A stretch of 64,000 nt of DNA from an uncultured Siphonobacter sp. Its GTDB lineage: Bacteria > Bacteroidota > Bacteroidia > Cytophagales > Spirosomataceae. The first letter of the stretch is position 1, and every line of letters starts with the position of its first letter. The stretch lies in assembly GCA_913775095.1 (NCBI GenBank), contig CAJYIW010000026.1:204623-268622 (forward strand). The letters run 5' to 3'. Positions 47,167 to 56,916 of the stretch are shown piece after piece. Both the position numbers and the translations under genes were made by a program. Under the pieces are notes generated by a model. That model was given only the letters and a program-made list of their open reading frames with translations, searched no databases and was not told the origin of the DNA.

Positions 47167-50100
47167 ATGCAATTATTACTACGTAGCTTTAGTCTGCTCC
47201 TGTGTCTGGGGTGGATGTTTACACTTCAGGCCCAACAAGTGGATGTACGGGGCACGGTTACCGCGGAGAACGAAGGGGGGATCCCCGGCGTCAGCGTAAC
47301 CATTAAAGGAACAACGCGTGGCACGCAAACCAATGCCAGTGGAGAATTCATTCTCAGTAACGTACCCGCTCAGACTAAACTGGTGTTTTCTTCGGTGGGT
47401 TACGTGACTCAGGAAGTAGAAGTGGGGGGCAAGACAGTCCTTAACGTAGTTCTTAAATCGGATGAGAAAGGACTCGATGAGGTCGTAGTGGTGGGGTATG
47501 GAACCCAGCGGAAAGTGGAAACCACCGGATCCATTGTGTCCGTGAAAGCCGCCGAAATCCTGCAAACGCCCGTAGCCAACGTGGCCCAGGGACTTCAGGC
47601 CCGCGTAGCCGGGATGCAGGTCACGCAAAACTCAGCCGCTCCGGGCGGGAACATCAGCGTTCGGATTCGGGGTACCAACTCCATTAACGGATCTTCGGAG
47701 CCATTATACGTCATTGACGGGATTCAGTTCTCCAACGGCGGTGACGTCAATAGCGTAAGTCCGCTTTCTCAGATTAACCCCAGTGATATCGAATCGGTTG
47801 AAGTGCTGAAAGATGCCTCTGCCACAGCCATTTACGGAGCAAGAGCTGCCAATGGCGTAGTCCTGATTACCACTAAACGCGGAAAAGTGGGTGTCTCGAC
47901 CGTTACTTACGAAGGGTATTATGGCGTTCAGGAAACGACAAAACGCATGCCGGTACTTAACGCCCGACAATTTGCAGAATTAGAGAACGATATCTTCAAA
48001 ACAAACGTATATGCCGATCCGTCCTCTTTGGGAGAGGGCATCAACTGGCAGGATCTGATTTTCCGTCAGGCGGCCATGCAAAACCATCAGATTTCGATCA
48101 TGGGTGGTTCGGAAAAGACGCAGTTATCACTTTCGGGTAACTATTTCAAACAAGACGGAATCCTGATTAACTCCGATTTTACCCGGTACTCGATGCGGTT
48201 AAACCTCGACCACCGGGTCAGTAAGCTCCTGAAAGTAGGAACGAGTATCATGGCGGTCTATTCGGTAAATAACCGCGTGCCTTCCGTGGGTGGAGGACTG
48301 GACGGTTCAGCGAGTTCAAACCTGATCGGGGCGGCCATTGCAGCTCCGCCTACGATGCAGCCTTACCGCGAAGACGGAACGCTTTATCCCTTCGGCGATC
48401 AGTTCAATCAGCGATACCGTGAAGTAGCTAACCCGCTGGGACTGGCCTCGATCTTAAACCGAAACACTGAACGCCGCACCATTGCTAATGTGTACGCTGA
48501 TTTTAGTCTGGCCAAAGGCCTGAGTTACCGGGCTTCGCTGAACGTCAACCTGATGAGTGCACTCGGCGATACGTATCGGCCCCGGTCGATTCAAAGTCAG
48601 GTGGAGCTGGTGTCGGGCGGTGGCAGTGCGAGTAAAAATAACTCGAACTTTACGGGACTCCTGCACGAAAGTGTCTTGACCTACAGTACCAAAATTGGCG
48701 AAAATCATTCGCTCAAATTCACAGGATTGTTCGCTACTCAGACCGATAACAACAACGGGAACAGCATCTCAGCTTCTAAATTTCCCAATGATGCTACGCT
48801 CAACGAAGCCGTACAACTGGCAACGGATCGGACCGTATCCAGCTACCGTAACAAAAGCCGGCTGGATTCCTACATGGGCCGGATTAACTATGGATATAAA
48901 GACAAGTATTTTGTCGATCTGACGGCCCGGGCGGATGGAGCCAGTAAATTCGGTAATAATAACAAATACGGATTTTTTCCGGCCATTTCCGGGGGATGGC
49001 GAATCATTGAGGAGCCGTTTTTAAAGAGTGTCTCCTGGCTTTCGGATCTGAAACTGCGGGCCAGTTACGGGATGACCGGAAATGCCGGAGCGATTGATCC
49101 CTATCAGTCACTGGCTTTGGTAAGCTCGGGAAGTAACTATGTGTTTGATCATGCCCTGGCAACGGGTATTAGTCCTTCAGGCGTTCCCAACGCGGATTTA
49201 AAGTGGGAAAAATCCACGCAGTTGAACCTGGGTTTTGATCTGAGTTTACTGAATAACCGGCTTAACGTGGTGATGGACGTCTATCACAAACGTACCAATG
49301 ACCTCTTGTTCGTGCAACAGTTACCCATTTCTTCGGGATACAGCACCATTACCGGAAACTTTGCTTCGCTGGAGAACAAGGGGATTGAGTTAGCCGTAAA
49401 CGGTCGCATCCTGGACGGTCCCGTCAAGTGGAATGTATCTGCCAATGCCACGGTCAACCGTAACAAACTACTTTCCCTGGGCGGCGACATTCGGGAGTAC
49501 GTAGTTTCCAACTACACGGTTCTGCAGGTGGGCCGCTCCCTGGGCTTATTCCGGACTTTCATTTTTGATGGAATTTATCAAAATGGTGAATCCCTGCCTT
49601 CCGGAAATGACATCAGAGTAGGGGGAACCAAAGTAAAAGACCTGAATGGAGATAACATCATTGATGACAACGATCGAACCATCACGGGTGAAGCCAGCCC
49701 TAAATTTATCTACGGTTTTTCAACCGATGTTCGGTACAAAAACTTTGATTTGAGTGCCTTGTTCTCGGGTGTTCAGGGCAATAAGCTCTATAACCTGATT
49801 CGCTATACGTTTGAGAATCCCCTCGGCGGTCGTAACCTCTACGCCGGAGCGGCCAACCGCTGGACCCCGACGAATCCTAACAACGAATACCCCGGCGTGT
49901 TACAGGGTGGTCGATTGCCGATTAGCGATCGTTTCATGGAAGATGGATCGTTCCTTCGCTGCAAGAATATTACCCTGGGATATACCCTTCCCAAAATCAA
50001 GGGAGTGGGCAGTGCCCGCCTGTACGTGAGCGGTAATAACCTTTTCACTCTTACGAACTACAGCGGTTTTGATCCTGAGGTAAATACCTTTGGTAACTCT

Positions 50101-50178
50101 AACACGCAGATTGGTATTGATAATCTGGTGTACCCAACGGCTAAGTCGTTTTTAGGTGGTATTCAGGTAACGTTTTGA
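47167..50178 (+). CDS. SusC/RagA-family TonB-dependent outer-membrane transporter
   Basis: 1003 residues from the ATG at 47167, which starts a good signal peptide (MQLLLRSFSLLLCLGWMF, cleavage after LQA); an ATG 24 codons upstream is the other possibility. A carboxypeptidase-regulatory-like domain (VDVRGTVTAENEGGIPGVSV) comes first, then the SusC plug with LDEVVVVGYGTQRKVETTGS and YVIDGIQF, then the barrel ending GGIQVTF. No STN domain is present, so it is not a FecA-type signalling receptor. It imports oligosaccharides with the SusD protein encoded next. Confidence 0.95.
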   Translation: MQLLLRSFSLLLCLGWMFTLQAQQVDVRGTVTAENEGGIPGVSVTIKGTTRGTQTNASGEFILSNVPAQTKLVFSSVGYVTQEVEVGGKTVLNVVLKSDEKGLDEVVVVGYGTQRKVETTGSIVSVKAAEILQTPVANVAQGLQARVAGMQVTQNSAAPGGNISVRIRGTNSINGSSEPLYVIDGIQFSNGGDVNSVSPLSQINPSDIESVEVLKDASATAIYGARAANGVVLITTKRGKVGVSTVTYEGYYGVQETTKRMPVLNARQFAELENDIFKTNVYADPSSLGEGINWQDLIFRQAAMQNHQISIMGGSEKTQLSLSGNYFKQDGILINSDFTRYSMRLNLDHRVSKLLKVGTSIMAVYSVNNRVPSVGGGLDGSASSNLIGAAIAAPPTMQPYREDGTLYPFGDQFNQRYREVANPLGLASILNRNTERRTIANVYADFSLAKGLSYRASLNVNLMSALGDTYRPRSIQSQVELVSGGGSASKNNSNFTGLLHESVLTYSTKIGENHSLKFTGLFATQTDNNNGNSISASKFPNDATLNEAVQLATDRTVSSYRNKSRLDSYMGRINYGYKDKYFVDLTARADGASKFGNNNKYGFFPAISGGWRIIEEPFLKSVSWLSDLKLRASYGMTGNAGAIDPYQSLALVSSGSNYVFDHALATGISPSGVPNADLKWEKSTQLNLGFDLSLLNNRLNVVMDVYHKRTNDLLFVQQLPISSGYSTITGNFASLENKGIELAVNGRILDGPVKWNVSANATVNRNKLLSLGGDIREYVVSNYTVLQVGRSLGLFRTFIFDGIYQNGESLPSGNDIRVGGTKVKDLNGDNIIDDNDRTITGEASPKFIYGFSTDVRYKNFDLSALFSGVQGNKLYNLIRYTFENPLGGRNLYAGAANRWTPTNPNNEYPGVLQGGRLPISDRFMEDGSFLRCKNITLGYTLPKIKGVGSARLYVSGNNLFTLTNYSGFDPEVNTFGNSNTQIGIDNLVYPTAKSFLGGIQVTF

Positions 50179-50191
50179 TCTCTAGACCTCT

Positions 50192-51664
50192 ATGAAAAAG
50201 ATATTTATTGTTCTCCTTTCGATGAGCATGGCCGGTTGCCAGCTACAGGAAACACCTTACTCGTCCATTTTTACGGAAAATTTTTATAAAACCGCCGAAG
50301 ACGCGGAGGCCGCACTGACGTCTGCTTATGGATCGCTGGCGAGTTTATACAGCGGCCCGGCTCCTCTGATTGTCAGTGATTTCAGTGCGGATCAGGTCTA
50401 CGCCCGGCCCGTGGTGGGAAGGGACACCTATACGCTTTTCTCGTACGATAAGCAGTATTCCGCCGCGAAAAGCTTTGACCGTACGCACGAGTCACCCCTG
50501 CAAATCTGGCGGGTGTACAGCGGTATTGAAAAGGCCAACTGGGTGCTGGAACGCGTACCGGCGATTACCATGAACAACCAGCGTCGGGATGAAATTGTAG
50601 GGGAAGCGTATTACCTGCGGGCGTTTTATCACTGGACGTTAACGAAAAATTTTGGTGATGTTATCGTTAAAACCAGAGCCACCACCAGCCTGGCGGAAGC
50701 CTATCTTGGTAAAAGTACAAAAGCTCAGGTCTATCAGCAGATCTATCAGGATTTGGAGGAGGCCGTTAAACGCCTGCCTTCGTATTCCGCTACGTTGATC
50801 AAAGGCCGGGCTTCCCGAGAAACAGCTCTGGCTTTATACGCCAAGGCGGCTTTATATAATGAAGACTGGGCCACTGCTTTGGCCAAAGCTCAACTGGTCA
50901 TTACCTCGGGAAAACACAGCCTGATGTCTAATGTGCTGGATGTGTATGACGTATCTAAGGAAGATCAGGCCCGGGTGGAAAACATGTGGGCGTTTGAAAG
51001 CGAAAGTTTCCAGCCCGGTCAGACTTCGCAGATTGGTTCGTTTTACGGGCCAGCCAACAGTAATGGGAAAGAGTACGGACGGGTTTCCTACGGTTCAGCC
51101 TTCGCCTATCAATCGTTTTATAACTCCTTCAACCCCAGCGATAAGCGTCGCCTGTTGCTGGATACCACGTACGTTGCCCTGAACGGTAATACCATTCCTC
51201 AGCGGAGTATTACCCCCATTACCACGCAGGGCGTGCTGGTGAAAAAGTACCGGGATCCGAATTCCAATGGCAATACCTATGCCTCAAACATTCCCATCTT
51301 TCGCTATGCCGATGTGATTTTAATGGCGGCGGAAGCCGAAGCACGTCAGAATGGAGCCACGGCCGTGGCGTACGGCTATATCAACCAGATTCGTAAACGG
51401 GCGGGACTGGCTGATCTGACGCCGGGCTTAAGCAAAGACGCGTTCATTACGGCGTTGCTTCAGGAGCGGGCCTGGGAGTTTTTTGCCGAAGGCGACCGCT
51501 GGTACGACCTGACCCGAACCAATACCTTTTTACAGGTGGTGCCCAAAGCCGTTAATAACGTGTATCCCGTCCGGAATCCACAGGCTCGCCATCGGTATTT
51601 TCCCATCCCGCAGGATGAAATCAATGCGAATCCCCAAATGGTGCAGAATCCGGATTGGCAGTAG
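50192..51664 (+). CDS. SusD/RagB-family surface glycan-binding lipoprotein
   Basis: 490 residues. Lipoprotein signal MKKIFIVLLSMSMAGC (lipobox MAGC, C16). The N-terminal part has TPR-like helices (EGYYLRAFYHWTL-type sequence AYYLRAFYHWTLTKNFGDV). The C-terminal signature (INQIRKRAGLADL, LLQERAWEFFAEGDRWYDLTR, FPIPQDEINANPQMVQNP) is typical. It forms the lid over the SusC transporter. It begins 13 bases after susC. Confidence 0.95.
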   Translation: MKKIFIVLLSMSMAGCQLQETPYSSIFTENFYKTAEDAEAALTSAYGSLASLYSGPAPLIVSDFSADQVYARPVVGRDTYTLFSYDKQYSAAKSFDRTHESPLQIWRVYSGIEKANWVLERVPAITMNNQRRDEIVGEAYYLRAFYHWTLTKNFGDVIVKTRATTSLAEAYLGKSTKAQVYQQIYQDLEEAVKRLPSYSATLIKGRASRETALALYAKAALYNEDWATALAKAQLVITSGKHSLMSNVLDVYDVSKEDQARVENMWAFESESFQPGQTSQIGSFYGPANSNGKEYGRVSYGSAFAYQSFYNSFNPSDKRRLLLDTTYVALNGNTIPQRSITPITTQGVLVKKYRDPNSNGNTYASNIPIFRYADVILMAAEAEARQNGATAVAYGYINQIRKRAGLADLTPGLSKDAFITALLQERAWEFFAEGDRWYDLTRTNTFLQVVPKAVNNVYPVRNPQARHRYFPIPQDEINANPQMVQNPDWQ

Positions 51665-51753
51665 GGGAAATTTGAATGTTTGATGAGATTTGAGGTTTGA
51701 TTGATGAGTTTTGGATAAAAGCTTTTTACCTGAAGCTTCCTTAATAAAAGCTT

Positions 51754-54312
51754 ATGAAATATTTAGTACTGGTTTTTTTAGGAATCGCGGGGGTATTGCA
51801 CGCACAGTCGCCTTCCACACTGGCTCTGAAAAACGATCAGCTGGAGTTAATCTGGCAGCAGAAACCGGCGGGCTGGCAACTGGTGAAGCTTTCCGTGAAA
51901 CAGGGAAAAATCTGGACGAAACTGGCCAATGCTTCCGGTGAAGGGACGTTGTTGTTCAGTACGGAAAAGCCCGATCCCCATTCTTCCCGGAGTTTTCAGT
52001 TAAGTACGGGCGGAACCTTTCCCGAAAAAAGTTACCATTATCAGAAAGATCAGTGGGATGAAAGCACGAATGCCGTCTCTTTAAACACGGCGGGTCAGGC
52101 CGAACATTTCCTGTTCAGTAAAGCCACCCAACTCAGTCTCAATCATCTACAGTTTGAAAAGGAAACTTCGCAGGCAACCCTGGTCATGGAGGTTAGGCTG
52201 GATGAGCGTTTTCCCGGCGATATTCTGGTTATCCAGTCGTTGAAAGCCCGAAAGAAGGGGTATTACTCACTGGCAAGTCCGACGCTGGCTCCGATTGCCG
52301 AATCACAACTGGCCTGGGCGACGGTACCGGGGTACTTTCAGGGGAAAGCCATCGAAAAGGATTTCGTCAAAGCCTATGCCTATGGCATGGGGGTGCCGGA
52401 CTTACCCGTGGTTTACCGGGAACGCTGCGTAAGTACTTTATGTCCACTGGTATCAACGAAAAGTGGTCTTACGCTATCCATTATTCCTGACCCCGGTTTA
52501 GCCCGCGATCCCTGGGCGAAAGACCATAGTACGCAAACGGACTGGTTCATTGGCCTTTCGCATAAAAATCGTAAATCAGAACTAAGCCCGACCCTATATT
52601 ATCCGGTATTGGGCGAAGATAAATCGGCTCTGAACGCGGGAGAAAGTATTCAGTACTCCTTTCGGTACAGCCTCATCGCCGGGGATTGGTTCAAAGCGAT
52701 TAACCATGCCGTATATGACGTGTATCGGTTCAGAGAGGGTTTGGCCCTGCGGCAGAGTAAGCAGGCTCTTTCCAGCCGGGTGGAAAAAATGCATCACTAC
52801 CTGACTGACCCGGTTACTTCTTTATGGAACGTTGAAGAGTATCAGGGCCGTAAAATCGGAGCTCAGTCGTATCTGGGTGGTGTAGTAGGTTCGAATAAGG
52901 ATGCGATGAAAAACGCGGATTACGGGGCCATGTGGTATCTGGCTCAGGCCACTGCTGATCCCGCCCTGACTCAAAAGGTATTGCCCTACGCCCTGAATTT
53001 CAAGATCGTTCAGCAGACGGATACGGGTTTTTTCAAAGGAGCCGTCGAAGGACAGTATTACCTGGCCAAATCCAGAAAGTTTGTGGAGGAGTGGGGCGAA
53101 GTAGTCGAGCCGATTGCCGTAACGTATTACACCATGCTTGATCTGGGCAATATGTTACTTTTCGAACCTGACAATCAGGAATTGCGGGAAAAGCTGAAAG
53201 CTGGAGCCGAGTTCCTGCTTCGCACGCAGAAACCCGATGGTCGCTGGGCCGTAGCCTACGATCACCACACGGATCAGGAAATTTTTAAAGACATTCCCGA
53301 CGTTCGGCCGACGTTTTACGGCTTGCTCGTGGCGTACCGAATCCTTAAAGAGGAGCGGTACCTGAAAGCGGCTCGGAAAGGAGCCGACTGGTTTATTAAA
53401 GAAGCAGTCAGTAAAGGAGCCTTTCTCGGCGTGTGCGGTGATGCTCGCTATGCTCCCGATTTTGCTACGGGTCAATCCGCCCAGGCCTTACTGGATTTAT
53501 ATGACCTTACCCGAAAAGAAACGTACAAACAGGCCGCTATTACTGCCGCGAAAATCTATACCTGTTCCATTTATACGCATCCGATTCCCAGTCAAAAGAC
53601 AAAGACGGTAAATAAGGTCACACGCGAAGACTGGGAAATTGCTCAGGCCGGGTTGAGTTTTGAGCACGGAGGCATTTTCGGCTCGGCCGTCCGGCACGGA
53701 CCGATTCAGCTTTGCAGCCACGCCGGCTTATTCATTCGCATGTATCAGCTAACCCGGGAGCCGCTCTTTGCCGATATGGCCCGGGCCGGAGCGTTCGGTC
53801 GGGATGCGTTCGTGGATGAAAAAACCAGCGTCGCGTCGTATTACTGGAATGCCATGAACAAAGGAGCCGGACCGTATCCGCACCACGCCTGGTGGCAGAT
53901 TGGCTGGATTACGGATTACCTTATGGCCGAAGCGGAGCTTCGCACGAAGGGAAACGTGAGCTTCCCCCGAGGTTTCGTAACGCCCAAAGTGGGTCCGCAC
54001 CAAACCTATGGATTTCAACCGGGACGCGTGTATGGAAATACCGCTAGCGTACAGATTCGGGAAGGACTCGTAACCCCCAGTCACCCCGCCATTGATTACA
54101 TCCTAGCGGAGTCGAAAGATCGGTTATACGTGATTTTACTCAACAACCGGGAGCAGGAAACTCATTTCTCCGTCACTATCAATCCTGAAAAATGGAAACC
54201 CGGAACGAAAATAAAGTCATTGAAAAGTGTACAGACGGGTAAAACCCTAACGGGGAATGACTACGAGTTACCCGGCCTGGGTGTGGAAGTATTAGCTCTG
54301 GAATGGCAATGA
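51754..54312 (+). CDS. Secreted alpha/alpha-toroid protein, putative glycan-active enzyme
   Basis: 852 residues with a signal peptide (MKYLVLVFLGIAGVLHAQ). The first 330 residues are beta-rich. From about 370 to 740 repeated helical pairs typical of an (alpha/alpha)6-like barrel occur (LKAGAEFLLRTQKPDGRWAV, YGLLVAYRILKEERYLKAARKG, QSAQALLDLYDLTRKETYKQAA). A short beta-rich C-terminal domain follows. I do not recognise a named GH or PL family. His/Trp/Asp-rich stretches (PHHAWWQIGWITDYL) could line an active site. The gene is in the middle of the SusCD operon and its stop overlaps the next start. Confidence 0.7.
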   Translation: MKYLVLVFLGIAGVLHAQSPSTLALKNDQLELIWQQKPAGWQLVKLSVKQGKIWTKLANASGEGTLLFSTEKPDPHSSRSFQLSTGGTFPEKSYHYQKDQWDESTNAVSLNTAGQAEHFLFSKATQLSLNHLQFEKETSQATLVMEVRLDERFPGDILVIQSLKARKKGYYSLASPTLAPIAESQLAWATVPGYFQGKAIEKDFVKAYAYGMGVPDLPVVYRERCVSTLCPLVSTKSGLTLSIIPDPGLARDPWAKDHSTQTDWFIGLSHKNRKSELSPTLYYPVLGEDKSALNAGESIQYSFRYSLIAGDWFKAINHAVYDVYRFREGLALRQSKQALSSRVEKMHHYLTDPVTSLWNVEEYQGRKIGAQSYLGGVVGSNKDAMKNADYGAMWYLAQATADPALTQKVLPYALNFKIVQQTDTGFFKGAVEGQYYLAKSRKFVEEWGEVVEPIAVTYYTMLDLGNMLLFEPDNQELREKLKAGAEFLLRTQKPDGRWAVAYDHHTDQEIFKDIPDVRPTFYGLLVAYRILKEERYLKAARKGADWFIKEAVSKGAFLGVCGDARYAPDFATGQSAQALLDLYDLTRKETYKQAAITAAKIYTCSIYTHPIPSQKTKTVNKVTREDWEIAQAGLSFEHGGIFGSAVRHGPIQLCSHAGLFIRMYQLTREPLFADMARAGAFGRDAFVDEKTSVASYYWNAMNKGAGPYPHHAWWQIGWITDYLMAEAELRTKGNVSFPRGFVTPKVGPHQTYGFQPGRVYGNTASVQIREGLVTPSHPAIDYILAESKDRLYVILLNNREQETHFSVTINPEKWKPGTKIKSLKSVQTGKTLTGNDYELPGLGVEVLALEWQ

Positions 54313-55118
54313 GAAAGGCCTTACTGATCGCTCTTCTTGGAGTATGCGGGTTTCCACTGCTCGCTCAGAAGAAAGTATTGTTCATCGTCGCCGGACAAAG
54401 CAATGCCGTCGGGCAGGGAAATGCGGAGGAATCCGTACGCGTAAAGGGAGCACTGGAGTATCATTACCAAAGTGATTCATTAATACCCCTGAACGATCCG
54501 GTCGGAGAGAATGCCCTGGATTTTCAGGTGGCTAACACGGGCAGTGCCTGGCCGGCCTTCGCCCAACGGTATCAGGAACTGACCAAAACCCAGGTAGTCA
54601 TCGCAGCAACGGCCCGGGGGGGAAGTTCGGCCCATCAGAACGCAGAATTACAGGAAATGGGAACCTGGGATCGAACCGGCCACCGAACCTTAATGGACAA
54701 GGCCATTCTGAAAATAAAAGCCGCCGAAAAAAAGACAAACACCAAAGCCAGCGGAATCATCTGGTTTCAGGGCGAACGCGATGCCAATGCCATTTTCGAT
54801 CAGAAACTAACGCCCGAAGCCTACGAAAAAACACTGGAGGATCTCATCGGCCGTTTCCGAAAAGCCGTATCCAAAAAGCTTCCTTTTTATATCGTATTAA
54901 CCGGAAATCAGCAGGGCCGCGAACCCATCGGCAATGAAGCCGTTCGAAAGGCCCAGCGAAACGTTGCCCGGCGAATGCCCCGGGTGTACATCGTTCACGA
55001 AGAGGCTCAGTATTTCGCGGAGAGAAACGGAATGAAAGATTTCGTGCACTACAATCAGTCGGCTCTGAATGACCTGGGAAAAGCCGTCGCCGAGCGAATC
55101 GCAGACCTGTCCAAATGA
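54309..55118 (+). CDS. SASA-family carbohydrate esterase (sialate O-acetylesterase-like)
   Basis: 269 residues from the ATG at 54309, which overlaps the previous stop as ATGA; an ATG two codons earlier exists. Signal peptide MRKALLIALLGVCGFPLLAQ. SGNH-hydrolase-type motifs: FIVAGQSNAVGQG (catalytic Ser), ATARGGSS, IIWFQGERDAN and the C-terminal DFVHYNQ (catalytic Asp/His). The family removes acetyl groups from sugars such as sialic acid or xylan. In this locus it probably de-acetylates the imported or surface glycan. Confidence 0.88.
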   Translation: MRKALLIALLGVCGFPLLAQKKVLFIVAGQSNAVGQGNAEESVRVKGALEYHYQSDSLIPLNDPVGENALDFQVANTGSAWPAFAQRYQELTKTQVVIAATARGGSSAHQNAELQEMGTWDRTGHRTLMDKAILKIKAAEKKTNTKASGIIWFQGERDANAIFDQKLTPEAYEKTLEDLIGRFRKAVSKKLPFYIVLTGNQQGREPIGNEAVRKAQRNVARRMPRVYIVHEEAQYFAERNGMKDFVHYNQSALNDLGKAVAERIADLSK

Positions 55119-55174
55119 AACCTGCTGTCTGAGGACAGTTAAAAGATCGGCTTACCCATGAACCTTGTTACTCC

Positions 55175-56887
55175 ATGAACTCAGTTATTGATACCACCGT
55201 CATTTTTATATTCTCAGCTTTTGTGCTGGCGATTGGATTACTCTTTGCCCGTACCGGACGCAATCTGAAATCGTTCTTTGCCGGTGGTGAAGCCGTACCC
55301 TGGTTCATTGGCGGGCTGTCGTTATTCATGTCTTTCTTCTCGGCTGGAACGTTCGTGGCCTGGGGTTCCATCGCTTATAAACACGGCTGGGTGGCTATTA
55401 CCATTCAGTGGACGATGTGCATTGGGGCTCTGGTCACGGGCCTTTTTCTGGCCCCCCGCTGGAAAGCCACGGGTAACCTGACCGCCGCCGAATTCATCCG
55501 CGAGCGGCTCGGCGAGCGGGTTCAGAAAACGTACATCGGCATTTTTACGCTGGTATCGCTCTTTATTAAAGGGTCGGTTTTGTACCCCGTAGCCAAACTG
55601 GTGAGCGTTTCGCTGGGCTTCCCGCTGGTGGAGTGTACCATTGTGCTCGGCATTTTTATGATTGCCTATACCGCTGTCGGCGGACTTTGGGCGGTTATGG
55701 TCACCGACATTTTACAGTTCGTCATTCTGACCGCGGCCGTTTTTATTCTGCTGCCTTTGTCGCTGGATCGGGCGGGTGGTTTTGAAGCCTTTACGCAAAA
55801 AGTCCCTGATGACTTTTTCAACTTCCTGCACGGCGAATACACCTTTGGGTTTGTCATGGCTTTTGTGTTCTATCACATTGCCTACATCGGCGGCAACTGG
55901 ACGTTTGTGCAGCGATATACCAGCGTTGATTCGCCCAAATCGGCCCGGAAAGTAGCCTTTCTCTTTGCGGCCCTGTATCTCATCAGCCCGATGATCTGGA
56001 TGCTGCCGCCCATGATTTACCAATCCATTAATCCCACCTTATCCGGACTGGATACCGAAAATGCATATCTGATGATCTGCAAGCTGGTGTTACCTCCTGG
56101 GTTACTGGGCCTGATGCTGACGGGGATGTATTTTTCGACATCGGCCAGTGCCAATACGACGCTCAACGTCGTCTCGGCGGTTTTTACCAATGACATTTAC
56201 AAGGGCTTTATTAATCCGCTGGCTTCCGACGAAAAACTCATTCGTGTGGCCCGGCTTTCGTCCTGGGGTTTTGGTCTGGGCATGATTGTCATTGCCCTGC
56301 TGGTGCCAGCGGCGGGAGGCATTGTGGAAGTAGTACTGAGTATCTCCGCAATCTCCGGCGGGCCGTTGTTAGCCCCGCCGCTCTGGGCCTTGTTCTCTAA
56401 ACGGATTAATGGAAAAGTTACCTTCTGGATTACGATTCTGGGCTTGCTCGTGAATCTTTATTTTAAAGTGCTTTCGCCCGTGCTGTTTTCCTTCAGGCTT
56501 TCCCGCGGAGCCGAAACCATTATCGGCATTGGCTTCCCGCTGGTGTTGCTGCTGGCGTACGAACTATACGCCCGATCTCAAAATCGAATCGCAGAGGAGT
56601 ATGAGGGATACCTGAAAATCAGACAATCCAAAAAAGCGGAAGCTCTGGCTCAGGACGAATCCTACGAAACGAAAAAACAGAATCAGTTCGGGTTACAGGT
56701 CATTGCGGGTTCGCTGGTATTTGTGGCCGTCATGTTGTTTGTCCTGAGTTTTCTAACGACTTCAGGAGCGGGGATTACGGCCGGAATTGCCGTGGTGGTC
56801 TTACTCGGAGCCTTCATTCCCTGGCGGGCTTCACGGAAAGTTACCTTCGAAACCCACGAAATCCACAGGCCCGACCGCGTGCATTAA
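55175..56887 (+). CDS. Sodium:solute symporter family transporter (SSS/SGLT)
   Basis: 570 residues with about thirteen hydrophobic helices. Family features include the N-terminal helix series (FFAGGEAVPWFIGGLSLFMSFFSAGTFVAW) and the region YTAVGGLWAVMVTDILQFVIL, which matches the SSS signature. It would carry the mono- or disaccharide released by the locus enzymes over the inner membrane with Na+. It is placed between the esterase and the GH2 gene. Confidence 0.92.
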   Translation: MNSVIDTTVIFIFSAFVLAIGLLFARTGRNLKSFFAGGEAVPWFIGGLSLFMSFFSAGTFVAWGSIAYKHGWVAITIQWTMCIGALVTGLFLAPRWKATGNLTAAEFIRERLGERVQKTYIGIFTLVSLFIKGSVLYPVAKLVSVSLGFPLVECTIVLGIFMIAYTAVGGLWAVMVTDILQFVILTAAVFILLPLSLDRAGGFEAFTQKVPDDFFNFLHGEYTFGFVMAFVFYHIAYIGGNWTFVQRYTSVDSPKSARKVAFLFAALYLISPMIWMLPPMIYQSINPTLSGLDTENAYLMICKLVLPPGLLGLMLTGMYFSTSASANTTLNVVSAVFTNDIYKGFINPLASDEKLIRVARLSSWGFGLGMIVIALLVPAAGGIVEVVLSISAISGGPLLAPPLWALFSKRINGKVTFWITILGLLVNLYFKVLSPVLFSFRLSRGAETIIGIGFPLVLLLAYELYARSQNRIAEEYEGYLKIRQSKKAEALAQDESYETKKQNQFGLQVIAGSLVFVAVMLFVLSFLTTSGAGITAGIAVVVLLGAFIPWRASRKVTFETHEIHRPDRVH

Positions 56888-56916
56888 TCCTTGATTAACC
56901 TCTTACCTATGAATCT

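Noticed and set aside
51670..51715. TTTGATGAG-like repeats between susD and the toroid gene
   Set aside because: Short, degenerate AT-rich repeats; no clear regulatory or mobile-element structure.
51711..51941. 76-residue frame starting before the toroid enzyme gene
   Set aside because: It overlaps the signal peptide and first domain of the 852-residue gene in another frame.
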